From Paenalcaligenes sp021793095 (GTDB lineage Bacteria; Pseudomonadota; Gammaproteobacteria; Burkholderiales; Burkholderiaceae_B): a stretch of 64,000 nt of DNA. Of the stretch, positions 9,847-18,541 are shown one piece after another (position 1 is the stretch's first letter; every line of letters starts with the position of its first letter). The stretch spans positions 1 to 64,000 of the forward strand of contig DAHVQS010000002.1 in NCBI GenBank assembly GCA_027317645.1, in the 5' to 3' direction. Under the pieces are notes generated by a model. The model had not been told where the DNA came from and did not search any database. It saw nothing but the letters and a program-made list of their open reading frames with translations. The position numbers and the translations under genes were made by a program.

Positions 9847-9861
9847 ATCAGGATTCGTATT

Positions 9862-10314
9862 ATGGAGCTTAATATTCAGCAGATCATGGAGCGTTTGCCG
9901 CACCGCTACCCGATGCTGCTTATCGATCGTGTGATTGAGATGGTCCCAGGAGAGCGTGTGGTGGCAATCAAAAATGTCACCTATAACGAACCATTTTTTG
10001 TTGGCCATTTCCCCCACCATCCCGTCATGCCGGGCGTGCTGATTGTCGAGGCAATGGCGCAGGCAGCTGCAGTGTTTTCTTTTGAAGATGATGAAGAGGT
10101 TAACCCTGCGAGTCAAAAAATTGCCTACTATTTGGTAGGGGTTGACGGGGCTCGCTTTCGTAAGCCCGTTGTGCCAGGGGATCAGCTCCGTATAGAGGTT
10201 GATGCCGAGCGTATTAGCCGCTCCATGTGCAAGTACGCAGCACGAGCACTGGTAGATGGTCAGGTAGTTGCCCAAGCAAAAATTATGTGCGCCATTCGTG
10301 TCATAGAAGAGTAG
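9862..10314 (+). CDS. fabZ: 3-hydroxyacyl-[ACP] dehydratase
   Basis: Dehydrates 3-hydroxyacyl-ACP in fatty acid elongation and competes with LpxA for the hydroxyacyl-ACP used in lipid A. The hot-dog fold signature GHFPHHPVMPGVLIVEAMAQ lies near residues 50-69 and holds the catalytic His and Glu. Length is 150 residues. It sits between lpxD and lpxA, the standard proteobacterial order, with 15 and 5 bp spacers. Confidence 0.97.
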   Translation: MELNIQQIMERLPHRYPMLLIDRVIEMVPGERVVAIKNVTYNEPFFVGHFPHHPVMPGVLIVEAMAQAAAVFSFEDDEEVNPASQKIAYYLVGVDGARFRKPVVPGDQLRIEVDAERISRSMCKYAARALVDGQVVAQAKIMCAIRVIEE

Positions 10315-10319
10315 TCTGC

Positions 10320-11111
10320 ATGAGTTCTATCCATAAAACTGCACTCGTATCACCAACGGCCGAATTACACCCCACGGTATCGGTCGGGCCTTATAGCATT
10401 ATTGGTGATCATGTGCGCATCGATGAGGGCACACGGGTTGGCCCCCACTGTGTGATCGACGGGCACACCACTATAGGCAAAAATAACGAGTTTTATCGAT
10501 TTAGTTCTATAGGTGGCATTCCACAAGATAAAAAATATGCAGGCGAACCCACCCGTTTAGAAATCGGCGATGGCAACACTATTCGCGAGTATGTGACCAT
10601 CAATACTGGTACTGTTCAGGATGTCGGTGTAACACGTATTGGTGATGACAATTGGATTATGGCTTATGTGCACATTGCGCACGATTGCCAGATTGGTAGC
10701 CACACCATTATCGCTAATAGCGTGCAATTGGCAGGTCATATTCACGTCGGTGATTGGGCCGTCCTAGGGGGCTTAACCGCAGTTCATCAGTTTGTTCAAA
10801 TTGGCGAGCATGCAATGGTCGGTGGTACCAGTTCGGTACGCCAGGACATTCCCCCCTACGTCATTGGTGCGGGCGATCCCTTTCGCCCCATTGGCATTAA
10901 TAGCGAGGGCCTAAAACGCCGAGATTACAGCGCAGAAGCCATCACCCAGCTAAAGCAGGCCTATCGCTTGCTTTATCGACGTAAACTGACGACTGAACAA
11001 GCCGTAGCAGAAATACAAGGGCTGACCTCAGACTGCGACCAGGCCAATCAGGTGTTGCAGCATTTCGCACAATTTGTGCAAAGCTCTAAAAGAGGCTTTG
11101 CGCGACCATGA
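10320..11111 (+). CDS. lpxA: UDP-N-acetylglucosamine acyltransferase
   Basis: First step of lipid A synthesis: transfers 3-hydroxyacyl from ACP to UDP-GlcNAc. The start at 10320 (MSSIHKTALVSPTAEL) gives 263 residues, matching the family (E. coli 262); the open frame extends upstream into fabZ but has no family sequence there. Hexapeptide repeats run over about 1-190. The catalytic His is in IAHDCQIG near 120-127, and GGLTAVHQF follows near 149-157. The stop overlaps the lpxB start by 4 bp (ATGA). Confidence 0.97.
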   Translation: MSSIHKTALVSPTAELHPTVSVGPYSIIGDHVRIDEGTRVGPHCVIDGHTTIGKNNEFYRFSSIGGIPQDKKYAGEPTRLEIGDGNTIREYVTINTGTVQDVGVTRIGDDNWIMAYVHIAHDCQIGSHTIIANSVQLAGHIHVGDWAVLGGLTAVHQFVQIGEHAMVGGTSSVRQDIPPYVIGAGDPFRPIGINSEGLKRRDYSAEAITQLKQAYRLLYRRKLTTEQAVAEIQGLTSDCDQANQVLQHFAQFVQSSKRGFARP

Positions 11112-12304
11112 CACAAATAGCGATGGTCGCCGGAGAGCCTTCGGGTGATTTGTTGGCCGCGCGTGTATTGCGAGGTATTCAAGCGCAACTTCCTGACTGC
11201 CGATTCACCGGCATTGGCGGCCCTGAGCTGCATAAAGCGGGGCAAACACAATGGCATGATATGGATGCGCTGAGTGTTTTTGGTTATGTAGACGCCTTAA
11301 AACAGCTACCGCGTTTATTGCATATTTATCAAAATACTAAAAAGCGCTGCCTCCGTACCCGTCCTGATGTTTATGTGGGCATTGATGCCCCGGATTTTAA
11401 TTTGCGCATGGAAAAGGCTTTAAAGCCGGCTGGCATACCGACGGTACAATTTGTTAGCCCATCTATATGGGCTTGGCGCTATGAGCGTATACATCGCATC
11501 CGCGAGTCGGTATCTCATATGCTTGTTCTATTTCCCTTTGAAGTGCCCATCTACGAAAAAGAGGGCATACCGGTCACTTTTGTGGGCCATCCATTAGCCA
11601 AAGAAATCCCTTTAGAGCCCAGTACATTAGAGGCGCGATCACAGTTGGGCCTGTGTGCAGATCAACCTGTGCTGACCATATTACCCGGGAGCCGAGCATC
11701 CGAGATTAAATGGTTAGCCCCCTTATTTTTCCAGGTGGCTCAGCGCTTGCAGCAACAGCATCCTGACTTGCAACTGCTGATCCCCGCTGTCAATCCTCAG
11801 CGGGCACAAGAAATAAAAGCCACTTTGTCAGATTATCCATTGCAGCATGTCCATGTCATCTCGGCCGCGCCAATAGCTAAGTGCACTTCAGATTTAGATA
11901 CCACAGTTTCAGACCAACCCCTTTCATGGCAGTGCATGCAAGCCGCTGATGCCTTGCTATTAGCCAGCGGTACAGCAGCTTTAGAAGGGATGATGTTTAA
12001 AAAACCAATGGTGATTTCTTATGTGCTTTCACCTTTAATGCGTAAAATAATGGCTTGGCAATCAGGGCAAGAACGCCCATACACAGAGTGGGTAGGGCTA
12101 CCTAATATCTTGGCTAATAAAGAAATAGCCCCCGAGTTTTTACAAGAAGACGCCACTGTCGATAACATTTGGCCTGCTGTTAACAAAGCCTTGTTTGATG
12201 ATTCTTATCGGCAGTGGGTAGCGCATGAGTCCTTATTGCTGCACCAAGAGTTGCGTCAAGATACTGCAACCTTAGCGGCAGACGTTATTATTAAAAGCAT
12301 CTGA
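11108..12304 (+). CDS. lpxB: Lipid-A-disaccharide synthase
   Basis: GT-B fold glycosyltransferase that joins UDP-diacylglucosamine and lipid X. The N-terminal MVAGEPSGDLLAARVL is near residues 6-21, GIDAPDFNLRMEKALK near 93-108, FVSPSIWAWR near 117-126, and the donor-site LLASGTAALEGMM near 285-297. Length is 398 residues. The start overlaps lpxA by 4 bp, and rnhB begins 4 bp after its stop, so translation is probably coupled through the run. Confidence 0.96.
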   Translation: MTQIAMVAGEPSGDLLAARVLRGIQAQLPDCRFTGIGGPELHKAGQTQWHDMDALSVFGYVDALKQLPRLLHIYQNTKKRCLRTRPDVYVGIDAPDFNLRMEKALKPAGIPTVQFVSPSIWAWRYERIHRIRESVSHMLVLFPFEVPIYEKEGIPVTFVGHPLAKEIPLEPSTLEARSQLGLCADQPVLTILPGSRASEIKWLAPLFFQVAQRLQQQHPDLQLLIPAVNPQRAQEIKATLSDYPLQHVHVISAAPIAKCTSDLDTTVSDQPLSWQCMQAADALLLASGTAALEGMMFKKPMVISYVLSPLMRKIMAWQSGQERPYTEWVGLPNILANKEIAPEFLQEDATVDNIWPAVNKALFDDSYRQWVAHESLLLHQELRQDTATLAADVIIKSI

Positions 12305-12308
12305 GTTT

Positions 12309-12911
12309 ATGCCTTTATTCCAATCAGTTGTTGAGCATGTAGCGGGCGTAGATGAGGCGGGCAGAGGGCCGTTGGCAGGGCCTGTCTTTGCCGCTGCGGT
12401 GATTTTAGACCCTGCAAAACCTATTGAAGGGTTAATGGACTCTAAAAAATTAAGCTCCAAAAAAAGAGAAGCACTAGCCAATGAAATTCGTGCTCACGCC
12501 CTAGCGTGGTGCGTGGCTCATGCTTCAACAGCAGAAATAGACCGTATCAATATCCTTCAAGCAACCTTATTGGCGATGCGTCGCGCTGTACATGGGTTAG
12601 CGTTAAGGCCAGACCAAGTGATTATTGACGGCCGTAGTATTCCACAGGGGCTTGGCGTGGATGCAATCGCCGCAGTGAAAGCAGATCAACAGTATGCTTC
12701 AGTATCGGCTGCTTCAATATTAGCTAAAACAAGCCGCGATGAGTGGTGCATGGCCTTGGATAAAGAATACCCCGATTATGGATTTGCTCAACATAAAGGA
12801 TATGGCACGGCTTTACATATGCAACGTTTAGCAGAGTTTGGCCCATGCGCTGAGCACCGCCGCAGTTTTGCACCCATACAGCGCTTACTGCAAAGACAGG
12901 ATGAGGTTTGA
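12309..12911 (+). CDS. rnhB: Ribonuclease HII
   Basis: Removes ribonucleotides from RNA:DNA hybrids. The motif VAGVDEAGRGPLAGPVFAAA near residues 11-30 holds the first catalytic Asp and Glu. DSKKLSSKKRE near 44-54 and VIIDGRSIP near 104-112 carry further active-site residues, and SILAKTSRDEW near 135-145 is typical. Length is 200 residues. It follows lpxB by 4 bp, the usual location in proteobacteria. Confidence 0.96.
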   Translation: MPLFQSVVEHVAGVDEAGRGPLAGPVFAAAVILDPAKPIEGLMDSKKLSSKKREALANEIRAHALAWCVAHASTAEIDRINILQATLLAMRRAVHGLALRPDQVIIDGRSIPQGLGVDAIAAVKADQQYASVSAASILAKTSRDEWCMALDKEYPDYGFAQHKGYGTALHMQRLAEFGPCAEHRRSFAPIQRLLQRQDEV

Positions 12912-12914
12912 GCG

Positions 12915-13745
12915 GTGATATCTATTAGTTCTCGGCAAAACCGTCATTACAAACGATGGTTACGTGTGGCTCGGGCTGCTGGGGGGGCACGCAGCGATGC
13001 TGTTTTATTAGAGGGTATCCATCTCTGCTCGGCATGGTTACAGCACTATGGGGCGCCTGAGGCGATCTTGCTAGATGAAACCCAGCTGAGTCAGCATGCC
13101 CTGCAAGAGTTTATGAGCTCTTTTGAGCATGATGCCCCGATCTATGCATTGAGCCGCCAACTATTCCAAGGGCTAAGTGATGTCGTGACCACTCAGGGGG
13201 TGATGTTTTTGGTCGCCCGCCCAAAGGCGCAGCCAATGGCCTCAATAAACCGTACTTGCGTGCTTTTAGATCGCATACAAGACCCGGGTAATTTAGGCAC
13301 CATCTTGCGTACGATCGCGGCGCTAGATATCAATGAGGTGTACCTCACCCCCGGTACGGTTAATGCATGGTCGCCCAAGGTGCTAAGAAGTGCGCAAGGC
13401 GCCCATTTTTTAACAACCATTTACGAGCAAGTTGAGTTCTCAAAATGGCTGGCTAATTTGCAAATACCCTTGGCCATTACTTTGCTAAATGAGCAGTCAC
13501 GTTCTTTATATGATGCTGATTTACAAGGCCCCATCGCTTGGGCCTTTGGCAATGAGAGTCAGGGGATTAATCCGCGTTGGAATGAGGCAGCCACCCATCA
13601 GTTAATTATTCCCCATGCGCAACAAATTGAGTCGCTCAATGTCTCAGTGGCGGCTGCCGTGTGTTTGTTCGAGCATCAACGTCAAAATCAGCAAAACGCT
13701 AATTTAGATGCTAGTAGCTGCGCCGATTCAAACCCACCTCGTTGA
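12915..13745 (+). CDS. TrmH/SpoU-family RNA 2'-O-methyltransferase
   Basis: Knotted SPOUT methyltransferase that probably 2'-O-methylates a tRNA or rRNA nucleotide using SAM. An N-terminal substrate-binding region over about 1-100 precedes the knot domain with LLDRIQDPGNLGTILRTIAA near 117-136, IAWAFGNESQGI near 207-218 and the knot motif IPHAQQIESLNVSVAAAVCLFEH near 234-256. The start is GTG at 12915 beside rnhB. The target nucleotide is not readable; RlmB/TsnR-like is as far as I go. Its last 35 bp overlap the 3' end of ppsR on the other strand. Confidence 0.9.
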   Translation: MISISSRQNRHYKRWLRVARAAGGARSDAVLLEGIHLCSAWLQHYGAPEAILLDETQLSQHALQEFMSSFEHDAPIYALSRQLFQGLSDVVTTQGVMFLVARPKAQPMASINRTCVLLDRIQDPGNLGTILRTIAALDINEVYLTPGTVNAWSPKVLRSAQGAHFLTTIYEQVEFSKWLANLQIPLAITLLNEQSRSLYDADLQGPIAWAFGNESQGINPRWNEAATHQLIIPHAQQIESLNVSVAAAVCLFEHQRQNQQNANLDASSCADSNPPR

Positions 13746-14544
13746 GTATTTTGGTCGATATTTCTTCGATGGAACGATTTGTAGTGGACAACCAAGGGAT
13801 ACCTTCGATACGCATCAGGCGTTCTGCCTCTGTAATTTCATATATGCTTTGCTCTAACGAAGCATACGTGCTGTTGGGACGGCGTTCATTGCGTACCTCA
13901 GCCAAACGCTCAGGATGGATAGACAGGCCAAATAGCTTTTTTCTATACGGAGCCAAAGTCGATGGCAGGGTGCCGCGCTCGAAATCCTCGGGAATAAGTG
14001 GGAAATTAGCCACTTTGACAGCGTATTGCATGGCGAGATACAGGCTTGTAGGGGTTTTACCACAGCGTGAAACCCCCACTAATATGACATCGGCCTGGTC
14101 TAAGCCGCTCACGAATTGGCCATCATCGTGGGCCAAGCTGAAATTAATCGCGTCAATACGTGCGTTATATTGCTCAGAGGTCACATTGCTATGTGAACGG
14201 CCCACAGAACGACTGGATTTCACCCCAAGCGCGCGCTCGATATGGCGCACAAATGCACCAAAGAGGTCAAAGAAATTACACTCAGCGGCGCCAATGATCC
14301 GAGCAATACGCGGATCCACCAGAGTGCTGAAAACTAGGGGTTTGCTACCGCTTTCTTGGGCACAGGCAGAGATCCTTTCGGCGACCTCTTGGGCTTTTTC
14401 AACGGTATCCACAAAGGGGATGCGCACTGCATTGAATTGAAATTGTTGAAATTGTGATAAAACAGAGTGGCTAAAAGTTTCCGCAGTGATTCCCGTGCTA
14501 TCCGAGATAACAAAGACAGTGCGTTCAGTAAGTGGATCGCTCAT
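13711..14544 (-). CDS. ppsR: PEP synthase regulatory protein (kinase/pyrophosphorylase)
   Basis: DUF299-family bifunctional enzyme that inactivates PpsA by ADP-dependent phosphorylation and reactivates it by Pi-dependent dephosphorylation. The N-terminal VFVISDSTGITAETFSHSVLSQF-type sequence and the P-loop-like motif LVGVSRCGKTPTSLYLA near residues 151-167 are diagnostic. Length is 277 residues. It diverges from ppsA, its known substrate, across about 150 bp. Its 3' end overlaps the RNA methyltransferase gene tail to tail. Confidence 0.95.
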   Translation of the reverse strand: MSDPLTERTVFVISDSTGITAETFSHSVLSQFQQFQFNAVRIPFVDTVEKAQEVAERISACAQESGSKPLVFSTLVDPRIARIIGAAECNFFDLFGAFVRHIERALGVKSSRSVGRSHSNVTSEQYNARIDAINFSLAHDDGQFVSGLDQADVILVGVSRCGKTPTSLYLAMQYAVKVANFPLIPEDFERGTLPSTLAPYRKKLFGLSIHPERLAEVRNERRPNSTYASLEQSIYEITEAERLMRIEGIPWLSTTNRSIEEISTKILNEVGLNRRSY

Positions 14545-14618
14545 AGGTGGTGGTATTACATTAGAGGAGAAAACGGTACAATCTAAAAAGATTAACAGCG
14601 CCTTAGAATTGCCGCAAG

Positions 14619-14671
14619 GCTTGTTTGCTTAGTGTAGGGCAAATGGCTGACTTTGCATTAAGCAAACTTGC
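14619..14671 (+). promoter_or_regulatory. Nested inverted repeat in the ppsA leader
   Basis: Arms GCTTGTTTGCTTA (14619-14631) and TAAGCAAACTTGC (14659-14671) pair at 11 of 13 positions. Inside lies a second pair, GCAAA (14639-14643) and TTTGC (14652-14656). The structure ends 25 bp before the ppsA start and lies between the divergent ppsR and ppsA. It could be an operator or an RNA structure; sequence alone does not decide. Confidence 0.4.
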
Positions 14672-14696
14672 TTTCTTAACTTCTAAAGGTGTCTTT

Positions 14697-17069
14697 ATGT
14701 CTTATGTAATTCCCTTCGAAGAGTTGCGCATGACAGACGTCGAGATAGTAGGCGGTAAAAACGCCTCGCTTGGCGAAATGATCAGCCAATTGTCTGATGC
14801 TGGCGTGCGTGTTCCGGGTGGGTTTGCAACTACAGCCGAGGCTTTTCAGGATTTCTTGGCGACAGATAATCTAGGCGAGCGTATTTCCGAACGTTTGCGC
14901 ACCCTGGATTATGACGATGTGCGTGCACTCACCGCAGCGGGGACAGAAATTCGTCAATGGATTATTGACACGCCTTTCCCTGCCAAGCTCGAGGAAGAAA
15001 TCCGTACGGCCTTTGCGGCCCTGGATGCCGATGGGCAGGGTTCTTTTGCAGTGCGCTCGTCTGCGACCGCAGAAGATCTGCCGGACGCTTCTTTTGCTGG
15101 CCAGCAAGAGAGTTATTTAAACGTCGTGGGCATTGATGATGTTTTAGAGAAAATTCACTGGGTTTTTGCCTCTTTGTACAACGACCGCGCGATTTCATAC
15201 CGTGTCCACAAAGGATTTGAACACAGTGAGGTTGCTATCTCGGCAGGTATTCAGCGCATGGTCCGTTCGGATAAGGGCAGTGCAGGGGTTATGTTTACCA
15301 TCGATACCGAATCCGGTTTTGACCAAGTGGTGTTCATTACCTCCTCCTACGGCTTGGGTGAGACCGTGGTCCAAGGCTCAGTAAATCCAGATGAGTTTTA
15401 TGTGTTTAAGCCTGCTTTAGAGGCGGGGCATTTCCCCATTATCAGCCGTCGCATTGGCTCTAAACTGATCAAAATGGAGTTTAATCCTGATCCAGATGCC
15501 GACGAGGCCGTGCAGACGGTAGATGTACCAGTGTCCGAGCGTAATCGTTATTCTTTGAGCGATAGCGAGGTCATCGAGCTGGCAAATTATGCCGCTATTA
15601 TTGAAAAGCACTATCAACGCCCGATGGATATTGAGTGGGGCCGCGATGGGGTGGATGGCAAGCTCTACATATTACAGGCGCGCCCCGAGACTGTGATGTC
15701 ACAGAAAAAGGCCAACGACGTTCAAGAGCGTTATCGTCTCAAGGCGACTGGTGATATTCTCGTGACCGGGCGTGCGATTGGACAAAAAATTGGCTCCGGT
15801 AATGTCCGCATTGTTGGGGATGCCAGTGAAATGCACTTGGTACAGGCTGGGGATATTTTGGTCACCGATATGACTGACCCCAACTGGGAGCCCGTCATGA
15901 AAATGGCCGGTGCAATCGTAACCAACCGCGGCGGCCGTACGTGTCACGCGGCAATCATAGCCCGAGAGCTGGGTATTCCTGCGGTGGTTGGATGCGGCAA
16001 CGCAACCGATGTACTCGAAAATGGCCAAGAGGTCACCGTCTCATGTGCCGAAGGGGACGAAGGGCGTATTTATGACGGCTTGCTCGAGACCGAAATCGAG
16101 GAGGTGAGCTGGGGCGAAATGCCGGACATTGGGCTTAATGTAATGATGAATGTGGGTAATCCTCAGTTGGCCTTCGATTTTTGCCAAATACCCAATAAAG
16201 GCGTTGGTCTGGCGCGCTTAGAGTTCATTATTAACAATAACATCGCGGTTCACCCTAAGGCCGTGCTTGATTATCCCAACGTCGATGCCGATCTGAAAAA
16301 GGCGGTTGAGTCTGCTGCGCGTGGTTACGCCAGCCCGCGTGCCTTTTTTGTTGAAAAACTCGCTGAGGGGGTCGCGACCCTAGGGGCCGCCTTTTATCCT
16401 AAGCCGGTGATTGTGCGTTTATCGGATTTTAAATCAAATGAATACCGCAAGTTAATTGGCGGCTCGCGTTATGAGCCTGATGAAGAAAACCCCATGCTAG
16501 GCTTCCGAGGCGCAGCTCGTTATTTAGCAGATGAGTTTGCCGAGTGTTTCCGTATGGAATGCGAGGCGATCCGTAAAGTACGCGATGAAATGGGGCTCAC
16601 CAATGTTGAAATCATGGTTCCCTTTGTGCGTACTCTGTCACAGGCTGAGCGTGTTATCGAATTACTAGCGGACAATGGCCTAGAGCGCGGTAAGAATGGC
16701 CTGCGCATTGTCATGATGTGCGAGGTTCCTTCAAATGCCATTTTAGCCAAAGAGTACCTACAGTATTTTGATGGGTTTTCTATTGGCTCCAATGACCTGA
16801 CGCAACTGACTTTAGGACTGGATCGGGATTCCGGCCTAGAGCTCCTAGCCGAGGACTTTGACGAGCGCGACGAAGCGGTCAAGGTGCTCTTAGGTCAGGC
16901 CATATCCGCATGCAATGAAGCAGGAAAATATGTGGGTATTTGCGGTCAAGGCCCCAGTGACCATCCTGATTTAGCTGAATGGTTACGTGATCAAGGGATT
17001 CAGTCATTGTCACTCAACCCTGACACGGTCATTGATACCTGGCAGCGACTGGCCAAAGAAACTGCCTAA
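14697..17069 (+). CDS. ppsA: Phosphoenolpyruvate synthase
   Basis: Gluconeogenic enzyme making PEP, AMP and Pi from pyruvate and ATP. The N-terminal ATP-binding domain includes EIVGGKNASLGEMI near residues 14-27 and SFAVRSSATAEDLPDASFAGQ-type sequence near 113-135. The phosphohistidine motif is GGRTCHAAIIARELGIPAVV near 411-430, and the PEP/pyruvate TIM-barrel domain follows, with GSNDLTQLTLGLDRDS near 697-712 and the catalytic Cys in YVGICGQGPSD near 744-754. The start at 14697 gives 790 residues (E. coli 792) and the family N-terminus MSYVIPFEEL. A palindromic terminator follows. Confidence 0.97.
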   Translation: MSYVIPFEELRMTDVEIVGGKNASLGEMISQLSDAGVRVPGGFATTAEAFQDFLATDNLGERISERLRTLDYDDVRALTAAGTEIRQWIIDTPFPAKLEEEIRTAFAALDADGQGSFAVRSSATAEDLPDASFAGQQESYLNVVGIDDVLEKIHWVFASLYNDRAISYRVHKGFEHSEVAISAGIQRMVRSDKGSAGVMFTIDTESGFDQVVFITSSYGLGETVVQGSVNPDEFYVFKPALEAGHFPIISRRIGSKLIKMEFNPDPDADEAVQTVDVPVSERNRYSLSDSEVIELANYAAIIEKHYQRPMDIEWGRDGVDGKLYILQARPETVMSQKKANDVQERYRLKATGDILVTGRAIGQKIGSGNVRIVGDASEMHLVQAGDILVTDMTDPNWEPVMKMAGAIVTNRGGRTCHAAIIARELGIPAVVGCGNATDVLENGQEVTVSCAEGDEGRIYDGLLETEIEEVSWGEMPDIGLNVMMNVGNPQLAFDFCQIPNKGVGLARLEFIINNNIAVHPKAVLDYPNVDADLKKAVESAARGYASPRAFFVEKLAEGVATLGAAFYPKPVIVRLSDFKSNEYRKLIGGSRYEPDEENPMLGFRGAARYLADEFAECFRMECEAIRKVRDEMGLTNVEIMVPFVRTLSQAERVIELLADNGLERGKNGLRIVMMCEVPSNAILAKEYLQYFDGFSIGSNDLTQLTLGLDRDSGLELLAEDFDERDEAVKVLLGQAISACNEAGKYVGICGQGPSDHPDLAEWLRDQGIQSLSLNPDTVIDTWQRLAKETA

Positions 17070-17097
17070 TTCATTAGACGAGGCTTTTATTATTTAG

Positions 17098-17139
17098 CAG
17101 CGAGCCTCCCTAGCTTTGCTAGGGAGGCCGCTGATTTTT
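17098..17139 (+). terminator. Rho-independent terminator after ppsA
   Basis: A perfect 11-bp stem GCCTCCCTAGC (17104-17114) and GCTAGGGAGGC (17118-17128) with a TTT loop, extended by CAGCG/CGCTG around one bulged A, then ATTTTTA. The T-rich tail fits termination of ppsA on the plus strand, ahead of the convergent smpB. Confidence 0.85.
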
Positions 17140-17188
17140 ATGGGCCAATATGATTTAATGTCTAAGATCAATTGGAGTACAGCTGTCA

Positions 17189-17638
17189 TTAGCGTACGAC
17201 ATTGCGCATGATGCGCTGTTGTTCGCGCTGCCAATCACGATCACGCTGTGTGCGACGTTTATCGTGCTGTTTTTTACCTTTGCCTAGGCCGACATCCATT
17301 TTAATGCGACCCCGACGGTAGTGTAGATTGATGGGCACCAGTGTATAGCCACGCTGTTCAACTTGCCCAATTAATTTATTAATCTCATGGCGATGCATTA
17401 ATAGTTTGCGTGATCGAGTAGGGTCTGGCTTAATATGGGTGGATGTTGTGGATAGGGGGCTGATATGCATACCAATTACCCACAGTTCACCGTCTCTCAC
17501 GATGACATAGCTTTCAGCCAGCTGCACGCGGCCAGCGCGTATGGCTTTGACCTCCCAGCCCTCGAGTACGAGACCTGCCTCGGCGATCTCCTCGATGAAA
17601 TACTCATGACGTGCTCTTCGGTTGTGAACAATGCTCAT
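17189..17638 (-). CDS. smpB: SsrA-binding protein SmpB
   Basis: Binds tmRNA and brings it to stalled ribosomes for trans-translation. It begins MSIVHNRRARHEYFIEEIAEAG, with the OB-fold signature GLVLEGWEVKAIRAGRVQL near residues 22-40. The basic C-terminal tail is KKQHDKRRTQRDRDWQREQQ near 121-140. Length is 149 residues, as expected. It diverges from ratA, the conserved smpB/ratA arrangement. The ssrA gene itself is not in this window. Confidence 0.97.
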   Translation of the reverse strand: MSIVHNRRARHEYFIEEIAEAGLVLEGWEVKAIRAGRVQLAESYVIVRDGELWVIGMHISPLSTTSTHIKPDPTRSRKLLMHRHEINKLIGQVEQRGYTLVPINLHYRRGRIKMDVGLGKGKKQHDKRRTQRDRDWQREQQRIMRNVVR

Positions 17639-17701
17639 TGACAGTCGTCTAACTCAAAGTTGTTAAATTAAAAATTTATTTTATCTACTATATATTTATC
17701 G

Positions 17702-18133
17702 ATGCCTACAGTAAAACGTTCCGTTATTGTTCCATACACTCCTGAACAGATGTTTGATTTGGTTTCTGATGTTGCTCGCTACCCAGAGTTTATGCCTTGG
17801 TGTGGCGGTGCTGATGTCATGGAGCAAGATGAGTCAGGCATGACTGCATCGATAATGATAAAAATTGCTCGCATTAGCCAAAACTTTACCACGAAAAATA
17901 CACATGATTACCCAAACCGCATTCAGCTGGAACTGGTGGATGGGCCATTTTCTAGCCTCACCGGGGATTGGTCCTTTACGGCCTTGGGCGAGGATGGTTG
18001 CAAAATCGACTTTGTGATGCAGTATGAATTTTCCAGTCGCGCCTTAGAAATGGTGATAGGGCCTATTTTTAATCGTATAGCGACCAGTTTTATTGACTCA
18101 TTTACGCAGCGCGCCAACGAATTGTACGAATAA
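17702..18133 (+). CDS. ratA: RatA/COQ10-like START-domain protein
   Basis: Begins MPTVKRSVIVPYTPEQMFDL, with VARYPEFMPWCGGADV near residues 24-39; the cyclase/dehydrase (START-like) fold fills all 143 residues. E. coli RatA was described as an inhibitor of ribosome subunit association, while the homologous COQ10 family binds ubiquinone, so the in vivo role is uncertain. It is divergent from smpB and upstream of rnfH (ratB), the widely conserved context. Confidence 0.92.
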   Translation: MPTVKRSVIVPYTPEQMFDLVSDVARYPEFMPWCGGADVMEQDESGMTASIMIKIARISQNFTTKNTHDYPNRIQLELVDGPFSSLTGDWSFTALGEDGCKIDFVMQYEFSSRALEMVIGPIFNRIATSFIDSFTQRANELYE

Positions 18134-18207
18134 TAACACTGCATAGACAGGGCTGCTATTCGATTGATGGTCATTTTTAGGTTGTTTCATAGAATAAGGC
18201 TAATTTT

Positions 18208-18510
18208 ATGATTAAGGTAGAGGTTATTTTCGCGCCTCATGCTGAGCAGCTTTGGAGAAAAAAAATCAATTTGCCACGTGGGGCAACCTTAGAACATGCT
18301 TTAGTTCATAGCGGGTTTTACCAGGCACATGCTCAACAATGGCACGAGGCACCTTGTGGGGTGTTTGGAGTGCAGCGAGACAGAGATTATCGCCTAAATG
18401 ATGGTGATCAAATCGAGGTGTATCGGCCGCTAGTGTTCGATCCGATGGAATCTCGTCGACGTCGTGCGGCACATCGTGCCCGTCAGCGTGAGGAGTCAAG
18501 AAAAAAATAA
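18208..18510 (+). CDS. rnfH: RnfH/RatB family ubiquitin-like protein
   Basis: A small protein of 100 residues with a beta-grasp fold: IKVEVIFAPHAEQLWRKKINL at the start, GVFGVQRDRDYRLNDGDQIEVYRPLVFDPME near 51-81 and a basic Arg-rich tail. The family is named for linkage to rnf genes in some bacteria and for pairing with ratA in others; no toxin-antitoxin activity should be assumed. It is 74 bp downstream of ratA, probably the same transcript. Confidence 0.9.
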   Translation: MIKVEVIFAPHAEQLWRKKINLPRGATLEHALVHSGFYQAHAQQWHEAPCGVFGVQRDRDYRLNDGDQIEVYRPLVFDPMESRRRRAAHRARQREESRKK

Positions 18511-18541
18511 ACTCATCAATCAATAATAAAGGAAAGTGGAG

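Noticed and set aside
10227..10319. Upstream extension of lpxA into fabZ
   Set aside because: It would overlap fabZ by nearly 90 bp and adds a Cys/Arg/Ser-rich stretch unlike any LpxA.
13742..14440. A 232-codon open frame on the plus strand opposite ppsR
   Set aside because: It is fully antisense to a well-supported gene, its translation shows no family motif, and no ribosome site is evident; it is a by-product of ppsR codon use.
14625..14696. Upstream extension of ppsA by 24 residues
   Set aside because: The extension runs through the inverted repeat in the leader and lacks family similarity; the ATG at 14697 gives the normal PpsA N-terminus and length.
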